DNA from: RH2-MAG17b sp050745265
GTDB lineage: Bacteria; Acidobacteriota; Terriglobia; UBA7540
DNA length: 64,000 nt
Assembly (NCBI GenBank): GCA_050745265.1
Contig: JBOGKE010000106.1
Location: 7,825-71,824 of the forward strand
Direction: 5' to 3'
Shown here: positions 17,722-27,955 of the stretch, in pieces
Layout of the letters: each line of letters opens with the position of its first letter
Position numbering within the stretch: position 1 is the stretch's first letter
Made by a program: the position numbers and the translations under genes
Notes under the pieces: generated by a model
Seen by the model: the letters and a program-made list of their open reading frames with translations, nothing else
The model's database searches: none
What the model was told of the DNA's origin: nothing

Positions 17722-18038
17722 ATCCAGCTAAACCCGCGAGCGCGCACAAAGTTGCGCCGGCATCCGGCGCTGCCTGGGCGAGCCAGGGAGACGCGCCGGA
17801 CCCGCCAGCTAGCTTCCTAACCTCTCCGGTTGGAAGTCGCCCAGCTCCGGCCCAGCCGGCCCACACACCTCACCCAGCTCGCTCCGCTCGCCACCCTCTC
17901 CCGCCGGAGAGGGCCGCAACCGCTGGGTGGCGCCCACATGGCCGTTGTTTGCCATGTGTGCGGCTTTCAAGGGTCGCACACATCGCAAAATGCGCGATGA
18001 GTGCGCCACCATTGTCCACCCGATTCGCGGACACTGTG
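17722..18038. other. Intergenic region with hairpins and repeats
   Basis: No gene is seen here. CCCTCTCC-CGCC-GGAGAGGG (17894-17913) is a perfect stem-loop, and CACATGGC ... GCCATGTG (about 17934-17957) forms another. These probably terminate the nucleotide-sugar dehydrogenase transcript and contain intergenic repeat sequence. The ECF operon promoter must lie just upstream of 17721 on the minus strand, but no certain -35/-10 can be named. Confidence 0.45.
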
Positions 18039-19424
18039 CTAGCACCGAACAATTTTTTCCTGAGCTTCCCTGATCCCACGGGTCGCGTTCCGGGTGTCGA
18101 CCACCAGCGGCGCGTGGCGGACGATAAAGGGGTAATCGTAGCTTGAATGGTCGGTGGAGATGACAACCGCATCGAAGCTCGCGAGGGATTCGGCGGTGAG
18201 TTCCGCGGCAGCCATGTCCTGAAAATCGTAGTGCCGCATTTTGTGGAGGCGGGGGAAGTAAGGGTCGTGGTACTCGACCTCGGCCCCCCGCCCTTGAAGC
18301 AGCTTGATAATGCGGAGCGACGGTGACTCGCGCAGATCGTCGATATCCTTCTTGTACGAGATGCCGAGCACGAGCACGCGAGCTCCGTTCAAGCACTTCT
18401 TGCGACGGTCGAGGGCCGCGGCGAGGGACGACACCACGTGCTCCGGCATCGCCGAGTTGATCTCGCCCGCGAGCTCGATGAAGCGCGTCGGGAAATCGTA
18501 TTCGCGAGCTTTCCACGTGAGGTAAAACGGGTCGATCGGGATGCAGTGGCCGCCCAATCCCGGCCCCGGGTAGAAGGCGTTAAATCCGAAGGGCTTCGTC
18601 CGCGCCGCTTCGATCACCTCCCAGATATCGATTCCCATGCGCTCGCAGAGCAGCTTGAGCTCGTTCACCAGCGCAATGTTGACGCAGCGGTATGTGTTTT
18701 CGAGAATCTTGGTCATTTCCGCCGCGCGCGAAGAGCTCACCAGGACCGTGCGCTCGAATACTTGGCTGTAAAGCGCGAAAGCCGCTCGCGCGCTCAGGCC
18801 GTTCACCCCGCCGACCACCTTGGGGATCTGATGCGTTTCGAAATTCGGATTTCCCGGGTCCTCGCGCTCCGGTGAGAAAGCGGTAAGGAAATCGCACGGG
18901 CAGGCGCCGGAATCGAACACCTGCTTGCCGTCGGTTGTGTACAGCTGGACGGGAGAGCGCAGCCCGGATTCTTCGAGAATCGGCAGAACGAGATCGTCCG
19001 TGGTCCCGGGATACGTCGTGCTTTCGAGCACCACGAGCTGTCCGGCGCGCAGGTGTTGCCGGATGGTCGCCGCCGTTTCGCGCACCGCGCTCAGGTCCGG
19101 CTCCCGGTGTTCGTCAAGCGGCGTAGGAACGCAGATGATGATCGCGTCCATTTTACTGAGCTCTTCGAAACGGGCAGTGGCCCGGAAACGGCCGCTGCTT
19201 CGCTGCTCCTGAATGGCCTTCGCCAGAATGTGCTTGATGTAGGTCTCGCCTGCTTCGAGCTTCTTGACTTTCTCGGAATCCACGTCAAATCCCGTGGCCG
19301 CGAGACCCCGCCTCGCGAACAGCAACGCGAGCGGAAGGCCCACGTAGCCGAGCCCGACAATTCCCACTTGAACTCGGGGCGTTGAAAATCGCTCAACGTC
19401 CGGCGCTTGCTTCTGAACGGTCAT
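18039..19424 (-). CDS. Nucleotide-sugar dehydrogenase (UDP-GlcNAc/ManNAc 6-dehydrogenase type)
   Basis: The protein has 461 residues from the ATG at 19424, which follows an AGGAG ribosome site; the frame is open to 19505. The N-terminal Rossmann domain has QVGIVGLGYVGLPLALLFA. The central domain has AIIICVPTPLDEHREPDLS and LVVLESTTYPGTTDDLV. The catalytic cysteine sits in GPGLGGHCIPIDPFYL, and the C-terminal domain has VLVLGISYKKDIDDLRESPS. It oxidises C6 of a UDP-sugar with two NAD+ to a uronic acid. The SYKKDIDDLRESP and FNAFYPGPGLGGHCI forms are nearest to WbpA/TviB enzymes making UDP-GlcNAcA. It probably feeds surface polysaccharide synthesis. Confidence 0.9.
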   Translation of the reverse strand: MTVQKQAPDVERFSTPRVQVGIVGLGYVGLPLALLFARRGLAATGFDVDSEKVKKLEAGETYIKHILAKAIQEQRSSGRFRATARFEELSKMDAIIICVPTPLDEHREPDLSAVRETAATIRQHLRAGQLVVLESTTYPGTTDDLVLPILEESGLRSPVQLYTTDGKQVFDSGACPCDFLTAFSPEREDPGNPNFETHQIPKVVGGVNGLSARAAFALYSQVFERTVLVSSSRAAEMTKILENTYRCVNIALVNELKLLCERMGIDIWEVIEAARTKPFGFNAFYPGPGLGGHCIPIDPFYLTWKAREYDFPTRFIELAGEINSAMPEHVVSSLAAALDRRKKCLNGARVLVLGISYKKDIDDLRESPSLRIIKLLQGRGAEVEYHDPYFPRLHKMRHYDFQDMAAAELTAESLASFDAVVISTDHSSYDYPFIVRHAPLVVDTRNATRGIREAQEKIVRC

Positions 19425-19584
19425 ATCGACGCTAGCTCCTGGTCTGCGCATTCGTGCTGCCGACAGCCCCTTGCTGCGAACTGTGCTGACGGGTGACACC
19501 AGCATCTTAACCTGTCACTGCAGCCGTTCGCCAAGTTTTTGAGCAGCACGGGCGCGCTCGGGGATGCGCGCTCGGTCGCGGCAC

Positions 19585-19605
19585 GGGCGACCCGCCGGGT
19601 CGCCC
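19585..19605. terminator. Strong GC hairpin after the TonB receptor gene
   Basis: GGGCGACCC-GCC-GGGTCGCCC is a perfect 9-bp stem with a 3-base loop. It lies between the stop of the receptor gene (19642) and the start of the dehydrogenase gene (19424) on the same strand. No T-tract follows, so it may be a terminator or a dispersed palindromic repeat. Confidence 0.5.
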
Positions 19606-19641
19606 CTACGGGTGCGGCCGTGCGTGGCACGCCGCCAGACC

Positions 19642-22600
19642 CTAAAAAATAATGTGCACGCCGAACTGCATGGTGCGGTTGCCGGTGTTCATGAAGGACT
19701 GGGTGAGGAAGTCGTGCTCGCCCTTCGCGTTCAGGGCGTCGAGGGCGTTCTCGGGGATGACGCCGGTGATTCCGGCGGCGGTCGCGCGCGGCGAATAGGC
19801 AAAGCCCGGCGTCGGCTGAGCCTGCGAAGCGAATACATTGCCGAGCAGAAAGCCCGGATTCGAGCGGTTGAACGCGTCGTAAACTTCCCAGCGCAACTCG
19901 AGACTGAAGCGCTCGCTCAGGCGAAAGTCCTTGAAGAGGCCGAAGTCGAAATCGAGAATCCCCGGTCCCACCAGAAGGTTTCTTCCCGCATTGCCGCCGC
20001 CCGGCGTTCCGAGCGGCACCTGCACAAAGCGCGCTTGAGCAGGGCTGATGGGAGTGCCCTCGAGATCGATGTAGCCCGTGCTCGACGCGGAAATCGGCTG
20101 ACCGTTCCAGGTGGTGTACTGGCGCTGCTCGGCAGGGATCGCCGACGTGCAGGTGGTATCGTCGATGAGCGCCACTCGGGATACGGGCGCGCCGGGATCT
20201 CCAACATCCGGCCGGTCGTTGGTGAGGATGCCGTCTCCGTTCGCGTCGGCGCACGCGCCGAGCGGAACCGCGTTCAACACGGAGAAAGGTTGGCCGCTCT
20301 GGAACGTCGCAATCCCGCTCAATTCCCATCCGCCCGCCACTGCGGCCGCGAAGCGTGAGCGGGGCGAGGGCAAGTCCCAAACGCCGCCGGCGGAAATGCG
20401 GTTGCGGCGGTCAAACGAAGAGTTGGCCATCTCCGCTTTCAGGTCGCTCGAATTCTGGGGAAACGGCGTGATCGCCTCGACCGTCGTCTCCGTTTCAGGC
20501 GAGAGAAGCGATCCCACAAAGTCGCCTTGGATAAAGCGCACGCCGGGCCCGAAGATTTCGCTTGCGTTATCGACCATGTGGCTCCAGGTATAAGACGCCG
20601 TCAAGCTGAGCGCGCCGGCGCGCGATCGAACCTGACGCGACGTAAGGCGCACTTCGAGCGCGTTGTAGTCGGAAACGCCGCCGTTGGTGATCTCCGTGAT
20701 CTCACCGCGATCCGGATTGAGGCGCGGGTTGAGGCAATCGAAGCCGCTGCCATTCGCAAGGCAGCTCTTCGTGGGATCGGCGCCAGGAAGCGGCGCGGCG
20801 CGCCATCCGCCAAACGGGTTCTCGTCAACCCGCTGGTAAAGGCGGTCGCCGCGATTGCCGTAGTAGTCGGCTTCGAGCATCAGGCTCGAGCCGAGCTCGC
20901 GCTGGATGCCGAAGGAATAGCTCTCAACGCGCGGCGCCGTGAGGTTACGCGCGACGGTGTCTTCGGGCGAGCAGTTGATGAGCGGAACGCCGCCCGCGGG
21001 CGCGGCGGTAATACGATCGAGAAACGTGCTGCACCCTTGGACGCTGGCATTGATATCGGTGAGCGTCAGCGGCGCGCCGGGATACGCGCCGCCGGTCGGA
21101 ACTCCGGTCGCGAGCCCGTCGATCGCAGCGCCGGCGGCGGTGATGGTCGAAACCAGCGGCGACACTGGCCCGCTTTGCCAGATCAGCAGCGGAATGTTGA
21201 GCGGCATCGCGTTGTACATCAGGGCGAATCCGCCGCGAATCACCGTCCTCCTTCCCACGCCGGGCGCCCACGCGAATCCGGCGCGCGGGCTTGGCAGCCA
21301 CTCTTTTCCATTCACCAGCGGCGCCGCGGGATTCAAGCGGTGGATGCCGTTAATCGGCTGGCCAAACTGGTCGAGCCGGAATCCGCCGCTCAGCGTGAAG
21401 TTCGGGCGCAGGCGGAAATCGTCCTGGAAAAAATACGCGCTGTCGAATTCCCTCAGTGGCAGCTCGTTCTGACCCTGCCCGGTGATCTTTCCCGAAGAAT
21501 CCGTGAGCACATCGGGGAACGCCTGAAAGACGCCCAGGGCGTTCGTGGGGCCGGACGCCGGCTCGCGCACGAAGCTCTCGAGCCCGCCGGCCAGCGTGCT
21601 CGGCGGATTGTCTTCGCCGAAGAAACCGAAGAAATAGTGCCCGAGGTTCGAGGGTACGTTGAGCACATTGGTTTCGGTACGCACGAAGTCGGCGCCCCAC
21701 TTGAGCGAGTGGCGGCCGTGCGTGAGCGAATAGTTATCCTGAATCTGCCCGATGTTGCTGTGCGTCAGCGCCGGGCTAGTGTCCTGGCCTAGCGTGAACA
21801 GCGCGCCGGCGGAGGGAAAGTTTCCGGAGAAGGCGCCAAAGCCTCCGAAGTTGTCGGTGATCGAGGCCGCGGGCCTCGCGTCGCGGATGGAAACCGGCAG
21901 GTTGAACGCCCCCTGGCCCTGCGCGATGCGGCTGAACGCGATGCGAAACTCGTTCAGCGCGTTCGTTCGCGCGTAGCGTTCGTCGATGAGGAAGCTCTGC
22001 GTGCGCTGACGCATGAGGGTCTGCGCGTCCGGCATCAAGCCGAGATCGCTGAACGCCACCTCGCCGGCGGGATCCAGAATCGATTGCGGGGTGCGCAAAT
22101 CGTCGATCAAATAGCGTCCGTAAATCGAATGCGAGTAGGTCAGCTTGTCGTCGATGCGCAACGAGGCTTGCTGGTCTCTCACGTTAAATACGTTCCCGTT
22201 GGGGACGAGGTACGACCCGTAATTGACTCCAAACGGATTCGACGCGGCGGCTGACCCGGTGGTGAAGCACGGGTTTGCGGTGCCGGGGGCCGGAGGAAGC
22301 GCGCCCGCGGAGTTCGGCGGCGGGGGAACGGTTGCAAAGCACCGGCTCGATTGCGCGGGAATGGCGTTGACGGATGCATCGCTGAGCAGCGCGTCGAGAG
22401 CCGGGGTCGCGGGCAGCGCCTTGAGCGTTGCGAGGCCGGCGGGCGTGGGCAGCGTCGCGACCACCGGAAAAACATTGGAGAGATTTGCGTGCGCGCCGTC
22501 CCATTGGTAAGACACGAAGAAGAACGACTTGTTCTTGCGGAACGGACCTCCCAAGGTGCCGCCGCCCTTGTTTTCGTAATAAGGCGGCGGCGTGGTGAGC

Positions 22601-23499
22601 AGCGCGGCCCGCTCGACCTGGGTCATCGCATCGAAGACGTTATCCTGCCCGAACCAGAACGCCGATCCGTGGATTTCATTCGAGCCGCTCTTGGTGATGA
22701 CGTTCACCGTGGCCCCGGTGTTCCGCCCGAATTCGGCCTTGGGCGCTCCGGTGATGATCGCGTACTCGGAAAAAATGTCGGGGTTGGTGAACTGAGTTGC
22801 CGCTCCGCCGAACAGCGGCTCGTTGTTGTTCACGCTGTCGATGATGAAATTATTGTCGCGGCCGCGCGAGCCGTTCACAGAAAATGGCACCAAGGTGCTG
22901 GTGAAGCTGAACGTGGTCACGCTCGAAACGCCCGGCGCCAGCAGCGCCAGATTATTCACGTCGCGCGTGAGCGTGGGCAGCTCGACGAGCTGGTTTTGAT
23001 CAAAGTAGGTGGTGTCGCTCGCTGAATCGATTTCGGTCATGGGCGCGTCGGAATGCGCGGTGACGGCCGTCACCGGCGGGACCGGACGCAATACGAAGTC
23101 TTCGCGCGTCACGCGATTGACGTCAACTCGCACGACGGTGTGCTCGGTCGCGCGAAAGCCGCTGAAGTCGGCTTCGACCGTGTACAAACCAGGGGGGACC
23201 TCGGGAATGGTGTAAAATCCGCGACGCTCGTCGCTGACGCCTTCGTAGGTCAGGCCGGTGAGCGGGTTGGTGGCCGTGACTCCGACGCCGGAAAGGATGC
23301 CGCCGCGCCGATCGGTGACCGTGCCGGCAATTGTGCCGCTGATGGTCTGCGCGTTCAGCATACCGCAGGCTGAGAGCAAGAGGCCAAGCACATAAGTCGC
23401 CAACGAAACGTGCCGTCCCCGATTGCTATGGGCCGCTTCCCTGTCCGGCTTCCGGTCCCGATCGCAGACTTGCGCGGCTCGGGTTCGGAACCCGATCAC
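19642..23499 (-). CDS. Oar-like TonB-dependent outer-membrane receptor
   Basis: This is a protein of about 1285 residues. A signal-like segment (LATYVLGLLLSACGMLNA) precedes a carboxypeptidase regulatory-like domain (TISGTIAGTVTDRRGGILSG, FYTIPEVPPGLYTVEADFSG). A plug domain follows (VELPTLTRDVNNLALLAPGV, FSVNGSRGRDNNFIIDSVNN, FGRNTGATVNVITKSGSNEI), then a long beta-barrel ending in NRTMQFGVHIIF with the C-terminal Phe used in outer-membrane insertion. Acidobacteria carry dozens of such receptors, usually for plant-polymer or peptide uptake; the substrate is unknown. The annotated start is GTG 23499; an internal TTG near 23403 would place the signal closer to the N-terminus. Confidence 0.92.
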   Translation of the reverse strand: MIGFRTRAAQVCDRDRKPDREAAHSNRGRHVSLATYVLGLLLSACGMLNAQTISGTIAGTVTDRRGGILSGVGVTATNPLTGLTYEGVSDERRGFYTIPEVPPGLYTVEADFSGFRATEHTVVRVDVNRVTREDFVLRPVPPVTAVTAHSDAPMTEIDSASDTTYFDQNQLVELPTLTRDVNNLALLAPGVSSVTTFSFTSTLVPFSVNGSRGRDNNFIIDSVNNNEPLFGGAATQFTNPDIFSEYAIITGAPKAEFGRNTGATVNVITKSGSNEIHGSAFWFGQDNVFDAMTQVERAALLTTPPPYYENKGGGTLGGPFRKNKSFFFVSYQWDGAHANLSNVFPVVATLPTPAGLATLKALPATPALDALLSDASVNAIPAQSSRCFATVPPPPNSAGALPPAPGTANPCFTTGSAAASNPFGVNYGSYLVPNGNVFNVRDQQASLRIDDKLTYSHSIYGRYLIDDLRTPQSILDPAGEVAFSDLGLMPDAQTLMRQRTQSFLIDERYARTNALNEFRIAFSRIAQGQGAFNLPVSIRDARPAASITDNFGGFGAFSGNFPSAGALFTLGQDTSPALTHSNIGQIQDNYSLTHGRHSLKWGADFVRTETNVLNVPSNLGHYFFGFFGEDNPPSTLAGGLESFVREPASGPTNALGVFQAFPDVLTDSSGKITGQGQNELPLREFDSAYFFQDDFRLRPNFTLSGGFRLDQFGQPINGIHRLNPAAPLVNGKEWLPSPRAGFAWAPGVGRRTVIRGGFALMYNAMPLNIPLLIWQSGPVSPLVSTITAAGAAIDGLATGVPTGGAYPGAPLTLTDINASVQGCSTFLDRITAAPAGGVPLINCSPEDTVARNLTAPRVESYSFGIQRELGSSLMLEADYYGNRGDRLYQRVDENPFGGWRAAPLPGADPTKSCLANGSGFDCLNPRLNPDRGEITEITNGGVSDYNALEVRLTSRQVRSRAGALSLTASYTWSHMVDNASEIFGPGVRFIQGDFVGSLLSPETETTVEAITPFPQNSSDLKAEMANSSFDRRNRISAGGVWDLPSPRSRFAAAVAGGWELSGIATFQSGQPFSVLNAVPLGACADANGDGILTNDRPDVGDPGAPVSRVALIDDTTCTSAIPAEQRQYTTWNGQPISASSTGYIDLEGTPISPAQARFVQVPLGTPGGGNAGRNLLVGPGILDFDFGLFKDFRLSERFSLELRWEVYDAFNRSNPGFLLGNVFASQAQPTPGFAYSPRATAAGITGVIPENALDALNAKGEHDFLTQSFMNTGNRTMQFGVHIIF

Positions 23500-23872
23500 C
23501 GAATCATTGACTCGCCCTTCAGGAATATAGTTAATCGTGTTCCCCTCGCACGGGCTATCCGCTCTCGCTGTGCTGCCGTGTAAAAGAAATCTAATAAGCC
23601 TTTGTTTTCAATCAACAATAGCTGCCGTTGTGAGCCGGCGCGGTACTGAGCCGGCGGCCCAAGCCAAAGGGGCGATGCTTGCAGGGCACGCCGTTGCGGC
23701 CGCAGACGAAACCTGCAGTTCACCATCTGAATAATACTTATCTTATGTATACCCGTCAAGCGCTTCCATACCGGGGGTTCTTACCGATCTTATTACGGTA
23801 AGGTTCCGGGCTATCATTTTGACTAATAGTTTTCGGGCCTTCGATGCCCGGACGCTTTCAGGAGGCAGGCAC
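23500..23872. other. Divergent promoter region
   Basis: No gene is recognised. The region separates the TonB receptor gene (minus) from the GT4 gene (plus) and is AT-richer than its surroundings at 23730-23820. An imperfect inverted element TTACCG ... CGGTAA is visible near 23781-23803. Regulatory sites for both genes are likely here. Confidence 0.4.
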
Positions 23873-25108
23873 ATGAGGATTGCGCAAGTGGCGCCCCTTT
23901 ATGAGAGTGTTCCCCCTCAGACCTACGGCGGCACCGAGCGGGTGGTTTCTTACCTTACAGAGGAACTGGTGCGTCAGGGTCATGACGTGACGCTTTTTGC
24001 CAGCGGTGACTCGGTGACCGCGGCGCGGTTGGTATCCCAGTGCCCGCGATCCCTGCGGCTTGACTCCGAGTGCGTGGACCAGCTCGCTCATCACATCCTC
24101 ATGCTGGAACAGGTGATCAGGGAAGCGGACAATTTCGACGTCATCCATTTTCATATCGATTACCTGCACTTCCCATCGAGCCGGCGGCAGCAGGTTCCGC
24201 ATCTAACGACGCTGCACGGACGATTGGATATTCCCGACCTCGCGCCACTGTATCGGGAGTTCGCGGAGATGCCGGTCGTTTCCATCTCGGACGCGCAGCG
24301 TGAACCCCTTCCCTGGCTGAACTGGCAAGCGACGGTTTATCACGGTCTGCCCACCGACCTTTATTGCTTGCACGAGCAGCCGGAGGAATACCTAGCGTTC
24401 CTGGGCCGCATCTCTCCAGAAAAGGGAGTGGATCGCGCCATCGCAATTGCCAGGCAGTCGGGGATGAAGCTCCGGATCGCCGCCAAGGTGGACCGCGTCG
24501 ATCGCGAGTACTTCAGCCAGGTGATCGAGCCGCTATTGGATCCGGCCTTCGTCGAGTACATTGGTGAAATCGGCGAGCACGAGAAGAACGAATTTCTCGG
24601 TCACGCGTTCGCTTTACTCCTGCCGCTCGACTGGCCCGAGCCGTTTGGGATGGTGATGATCGAATCTATGGCTTGCGGCACGCCGGTGATTGTCTTCCGG
24701 CGCGGCTCGGTGCCGGAGGTGGTGGACCACGGCGTCACCGGGTACATCGCGGACAGCGTCGAGGATGCGGTGGTAGCGGTCCGGCAAGTGCCGCGCTTGG
24801 ATCGCAGGCGCTGCCGCCGAGTTTTCGAGCAACGATTCACCGCACAGCGAATGACCCAAGACTATGTTCGCGCGTACAAAAGGCTGCGGGAAGAGCATCC
24901 GGCGAAGACCGCGGCCGCGGCTGTTGGCCCAAGGTTTTCAAAGCACTCGTGGCTCGACGGAGAGCCGTCTCTTCCCGTCGCTGCCTCGGGGCACTGGGCC
25001 GGGAATGCGGGCCGCTTTGACAAAGCTCAGATCAGATCGTCGCCGAGGTCCCGCGCACCTGAAGCAACTGGCCCTAAGGCGCTAGTGGAACCCGGCCCCT
25101 CTGAATAA
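23873..25108 (+). CDS. GT4 family glycosyltransferase
   Basis: The protein has 411 residues from the ATG at 23873, which follows GGAGG; the frame is open from 23819. The N-terminal Rossmann domain has RIAQVAPLYESVPPQTYGG and a VVSYLTEELVRQGHDVTLF segment. The C-terminal domain has YLAFLGRISPEKGVDRAI, LPLDWPEPFGMVMIESMACG and TPVIVFRRGSVPEVVDHGVTGY, the GT4 nucleotide-sugar site with its conserved Glu pair. The C-terminal 50 residues are low-complexity and probably disordered. It lies upstream of a debranching-type enzyme on the same strand, a common pairing, so it may act on an alpha-glucan or osmolyte; this is inference. Confidence 0.9.
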   Translation: MRIAQVAPLYESVPPQTYGGTERVVSYLTEELVRQGHDVTLFASGDSVTAARLVSQCPRSLRLDSECVDQLAHHILMLEQVIREADNFDVIHFHIDYLHFPSSRRQQVPHLTTLHGRLDIPDLAPLYREFAEMPVVSISDAQREPLPWLNWQATVYHGLPTDLYCLHEQPEEYLAFLGRISPEKGVDRAIAIARQSGMKLRIAAKVDRVDREYFSQVIEPLLDPAFVEYIGEIGEHEKNEFLGHAFALLLPLDWPEPFGMVMIESMACGTPVIVFRRGSVPEVVDHGVTGYIADSVEDAVVAVRQVPRLDRRRCRRVFEQRFTAQRMTQDYVRAYKRLREEHPAKTAAAAVGPRFSKHSWLDGEPSLPVAASGHWAGNAGRFDKAQIRSSPRSRAPEATGPKALVEPGPSE

Positions 25109-25449
25109 CCAAGATTGAGATCACGGGCGCCGCCTCCGGTTTGACAGGCTGCTGAAAAACCCCGAAGCTGTCATTCTGAGGAGCCGCAGGCGGCGGAGAA
25201 TCCCCGTATTTGTTTGATGCTTAAATGCGGGATTCTTCGCGGAGTTTACCCCGCGCGGAGCCGAAGGGCTCAGAATGACGGTGCAAAATGCATTTTTCCG
25301 CCGCCTATCGACGCGGCCCCGGCCCCCATTGAGATTCACACCCTCACACAAAACCCGCCCAACTTCAGCCGCATCAATCCAGGTGGAATAGAAATCGTGA
25401 GATTCGGATGATAACTTTGTGACTCGCCGCTTGTGGGCAGAAGCGGGAA
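25109..25449. repeat. Intergenic region with imperfect inverted repeat
   Basis: GTCATTCTGAG (25170-25180) is matched by CTCAGAATGAC (25269-25279), and the inner halves AGAATCCCC and GGGATTCT also pair, making a 110-bp hairpin element. This GTCATTCTGAG type of intergenic repeat is widespread in related genomes. No gene is seen. Confidence 0.65.
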
Positions 25450-27654
25450 ATGAACGGGAGACTGCCAATGGCTACTGGAACGACCGCCGAGGAAGTCATA
25501 CGCGTCAGGGACCAGTTCTACATCCTTGCGACCTCCTCGCTTGCCGACAACCGCACCCGAGTCCTCAAGCACGCTGAGACCTTCGCGGTGTTTGACTGGC
25601 GCGGCGACGTCGAGCCGATCGGACGAGGCGCGCAGGGCCTCTACCATGAGGGAACTCGCTTCCTCTCCCGTTTCGTGCTCAAGCTGCACGGCGAGCGCCC
25701 GATGCTGCTCAGTTCCGCGGTCGAGCAGGATAACACGCTTCTCGCAGTGGACCTCACCAATTCTGACATCCTCGCCGAGGGCCAGGTGGTGCTGCCGCGC
25801 GGCACCGTCCACTTGTCGCGCGAGAAACTCCTCTGGAATGCGGTCTGCTACGAGCGCCTGGCGATCACCAATTACAGCTTGTCACCGGTCTCCATCTCAA
25901 TGTCACTTCTGTTTCAGGCGGACTTCGCCGACGTTTTCGAGGTCCGCGGAACTCAGCGCAAACGCCGGGGGCAGTGCCTCGCACCCAAAATCCAACCTGA
26001 AGAGGTGGTGCTGGCCTACGAAGGGCTGGACGGGATCATCCGCCGCAGCCGCATCCGATGCTCGCCCCGGCCGACCCGCGTCTACCCTGGGGAATTGCAG
26101 TTCGATCTGTCCCTTCCGCCGAAAAAGCGGGACGTTTTTCTCCTCACCGTGGCCTGCGAGCTGGAGCCCGCCAGTCGCCCGCTGGTCCTATCGTTCGAGA
26201 CGGCTTTCGGCGAGGCGGAGGGCGCTCTGAAAAAGGCGTGCACCGGGTTGTGTAAAGTTACTACGTCGAACGAACAATTTAATGACTGGATAAACCGCGG
26301 TTCCGCCGACCTGCGTATGCTGGTTACGGATCTGCCGCAAGGGCCGTACCCGTACGCCGGAGTTCCGTGGTTCAACGCCCCGTTCGGACGAGACGGCATC
26401 ATCACCGCGCTTGAAACGCTCTGGATCGAGCCGGCGATGGCGCGGAGCGTGCTCGCATACCTGGCGTCCACGCAGGCCACGGAAACCAATCCGGAGGCGG
26501 ACGCCGAGCCGGGGAAGATCCTGCACGAGACACGACAAGGCGAGATGGCTGCTTTGAAGGAAGTGCCCTTTGCGCGCTACTACGGCAGCGTGGATGCCAC
26601 GCCGCTTTTTGTGATGCTGGCGGGAGCGTACTTCGAGCGAACCGGCGATCGCGCCCTGATCGAAAGCATCTGGCCCAACATCGAGCTTGCCCTCCGCTGG
26701 ATCAGCAATTACGGCGATATCGATGGTGATGGCTTTCTCGAGTACACGCGCCGCTCAGCTACCGGACTCGAGCAGCAGGGGTGGAAGGACTCGCGCGACT
26801 CCATCTTCCACGCGGATGGGGCTCTGGCGAAGCCACCCATTGCGCTGTGTGAGGTGCAGGGGTATGTTTACGCGGCGCTTCATCGGGCCGCCGAACTTGC
26901 CGAGGCGCTGGATCGGCAGGAGCAGGTTCCTGAGCTGCGAGCGAGAGCAGCGCGCCTGCGGGATAATTTTGAAACCGCCTTCTGGTGCGACGATATCTCG
27001 GCTTACGCCCTGGCGCTCGATGGCGAGAAGCGGCCTTGCCAGGTACGCACATCGAATGCCGGCCAGTGTCTCTTTACGGGTATCGCCGGCGCCGAGCACG
27101 CGTGCCAGACGGCGCAGGCGCTGCTCGAGGACGACATGTTCACCGGGTGGGGCATCCGAACCGTCAGCTCCCAGGCGCCGCGCTACAATCCCATGTCCTA
27201 CCATAACGGTTCGGTGTGGCCTCACGACAATGCACTGATCGCCTCCGGAATGGCCCGCTACGGCCTGAGTGAAGCGGTTGTGCGGGTTTTTACCGGGATG
27301 TTCGATGCCGCAATTTTCGTCGACTTGCACCGCTTGCCCGAGCTGTTCTGCGGCTTCCCGCGTCGTCACGGCGAGGGCCCTACGCTCTATCCCGTAGCCT
27401 GCCTGCCGCAAGCCTGGTCAGCCGCCTCTGTGTTCTCGCTGCTCGGCGCCTGCATGGGGATCTCCATTACCGCCACGCCACGACAAATCCGCTTCACTCA
27501 TGCCTTCCTCCCCGAGTCAGTTGGCGAAATCCAGATCCAGGACCTCAGGGTGGCAGATTCCGTCGTCGATCTTTCCATCTCGCGTTTCAAAGAAGACGTC
27601 AGCGTAAAGATTCTGCGCCGCGAAGGGGATATCGAGATCATTTCACTCAAGTGA
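25450..27654 (+). CDS. Amylo-alpha-1,6-glucosidase (glycogen debranching-type)
   Basis: The protein has 734 residues (or 728 from the ATG at 25468, which has GGGAG upstream). The N-terminal beta-sandwich domain (residues about 20-290) opens with FAVFDWRGDVEPIGRGAQGL and YHEGTRFLSRFVLKL, typical of bacterial debranching N-terminal domains. An (alpha/alpha)6 catalytic domain follows, with YAGVPWFNAPFGRDGIIT, LWIEPAMARSVLAYLASTQA, GWKDSRDSIFHADG and NPMSYHNGSVWPHDNALIA. The FGRDG and HNGSVWPHDN motifs carry probable acidic catalytic residues. It removes alpha-1,6 branches or acts on related oligosaccharides in the cytoplasm, probably with the GT4 gene upstream. Confidence 0.88.
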   Translation: MNGRLPMATGTTAEEVIRVRDQFYILATSSLADNRTRVLKHAETFAVFDWRGDVEPIGRGAQGLYHEGTRFLSRFVLKLHGERPMLLSSAVEQDNTLLAVDLTNSDILAEGQVVLPRGTVHLSREKLLWNAVCYERLAITNYSLSPVSISMSLLFQADFADVFEVRGTQRKRRGQCLAPKIQPEEVVLAYEGLDGIIRRSRIRCSPRPTRVYPGELQFDLSLPPKKRDVFLLTVACELEPASRPLVLSFETAFGEAEGALKKACTGLCKVTTSNEQFNDWINRGSADLRMLVTDLPQGPYPYAGVPWFNAPFGRDGIITALETLWIEPAMARSVLAYLASTQATETNPEADAEPGKILHETRQGEMAALKEVPFARYYGSVDATPLFVMLAGAYFERTGDRALIESIWPNIELALRWISNYGDIDGDGFLEYTRRSATGLEQQGWKDSRDSIFHADGALAKPPIALCEVQGYVYAALHRAAELAEALDRQEQVPELRARAARLRDNFETAFWCDDISAYALALDGEKRPCQVRTSNAGQCLFTGIAGAEHACQTAQALLEDDMFTGWGIRTVSSQAPRYNPMSYHNGSVWPHDNALIASGMARYGLSEAVVRVFTGMFDAAIFVDLHRLPELFCGFPRRHGEGPTLYPVACLPQAWSAASVFSLLGACMGISITATPRQIRFTHAFLPESVGEIQIQDLRVADSVVDLSISRFKEDVSVKILRREGDIEIISLK

Positions 27655-27955
27655 GCGCCAGCGGCTCGACAGGCCGTTGGATTCCCGAGGCGCGCATCTT
27701 GCTCAACGGAAGCTTGAAATCCTCCATCGGCCAGCGCTCTTTTTTGATATCATTTTGGGTCGCTGGACTGCCCCGGCTGTCGGCGACGGCCACGCACTCG
27801 GGGCGCAACAGCCGTCCCGAACCGTTCGAATTCGCCAATGCCGATCGCAGTCATCGCGAAAGCGGGAATCCCGTGACTTGGCACCCGCGCTTCCGCGGGG
27901 ATGGAAAGCGGGTTGAGCCAGCCTGATGCCCGGCGTGATCAGATAGGAGGCATGG
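27655..27955. other. Intergenic region with a palindromic repeat
   Basis: No gene is supported. CGCGAAAGCGGGAATCCCG near 27856-27874 and the following CGCGCTTCCGCGG belong to the same class of GCGGGAATCC repeats as at 11833. An AGGAGG ribosome site at 27944-27950 precedes the next gene. Confidence 0.45.

Noticed and set aside
20527..21792. Plus-strand frame of 421 codons within the TonB receptor gene
   Set aside because: Antisense shadow of a clearly conserved receptor; no motif and Arg/Ala-rich composition.
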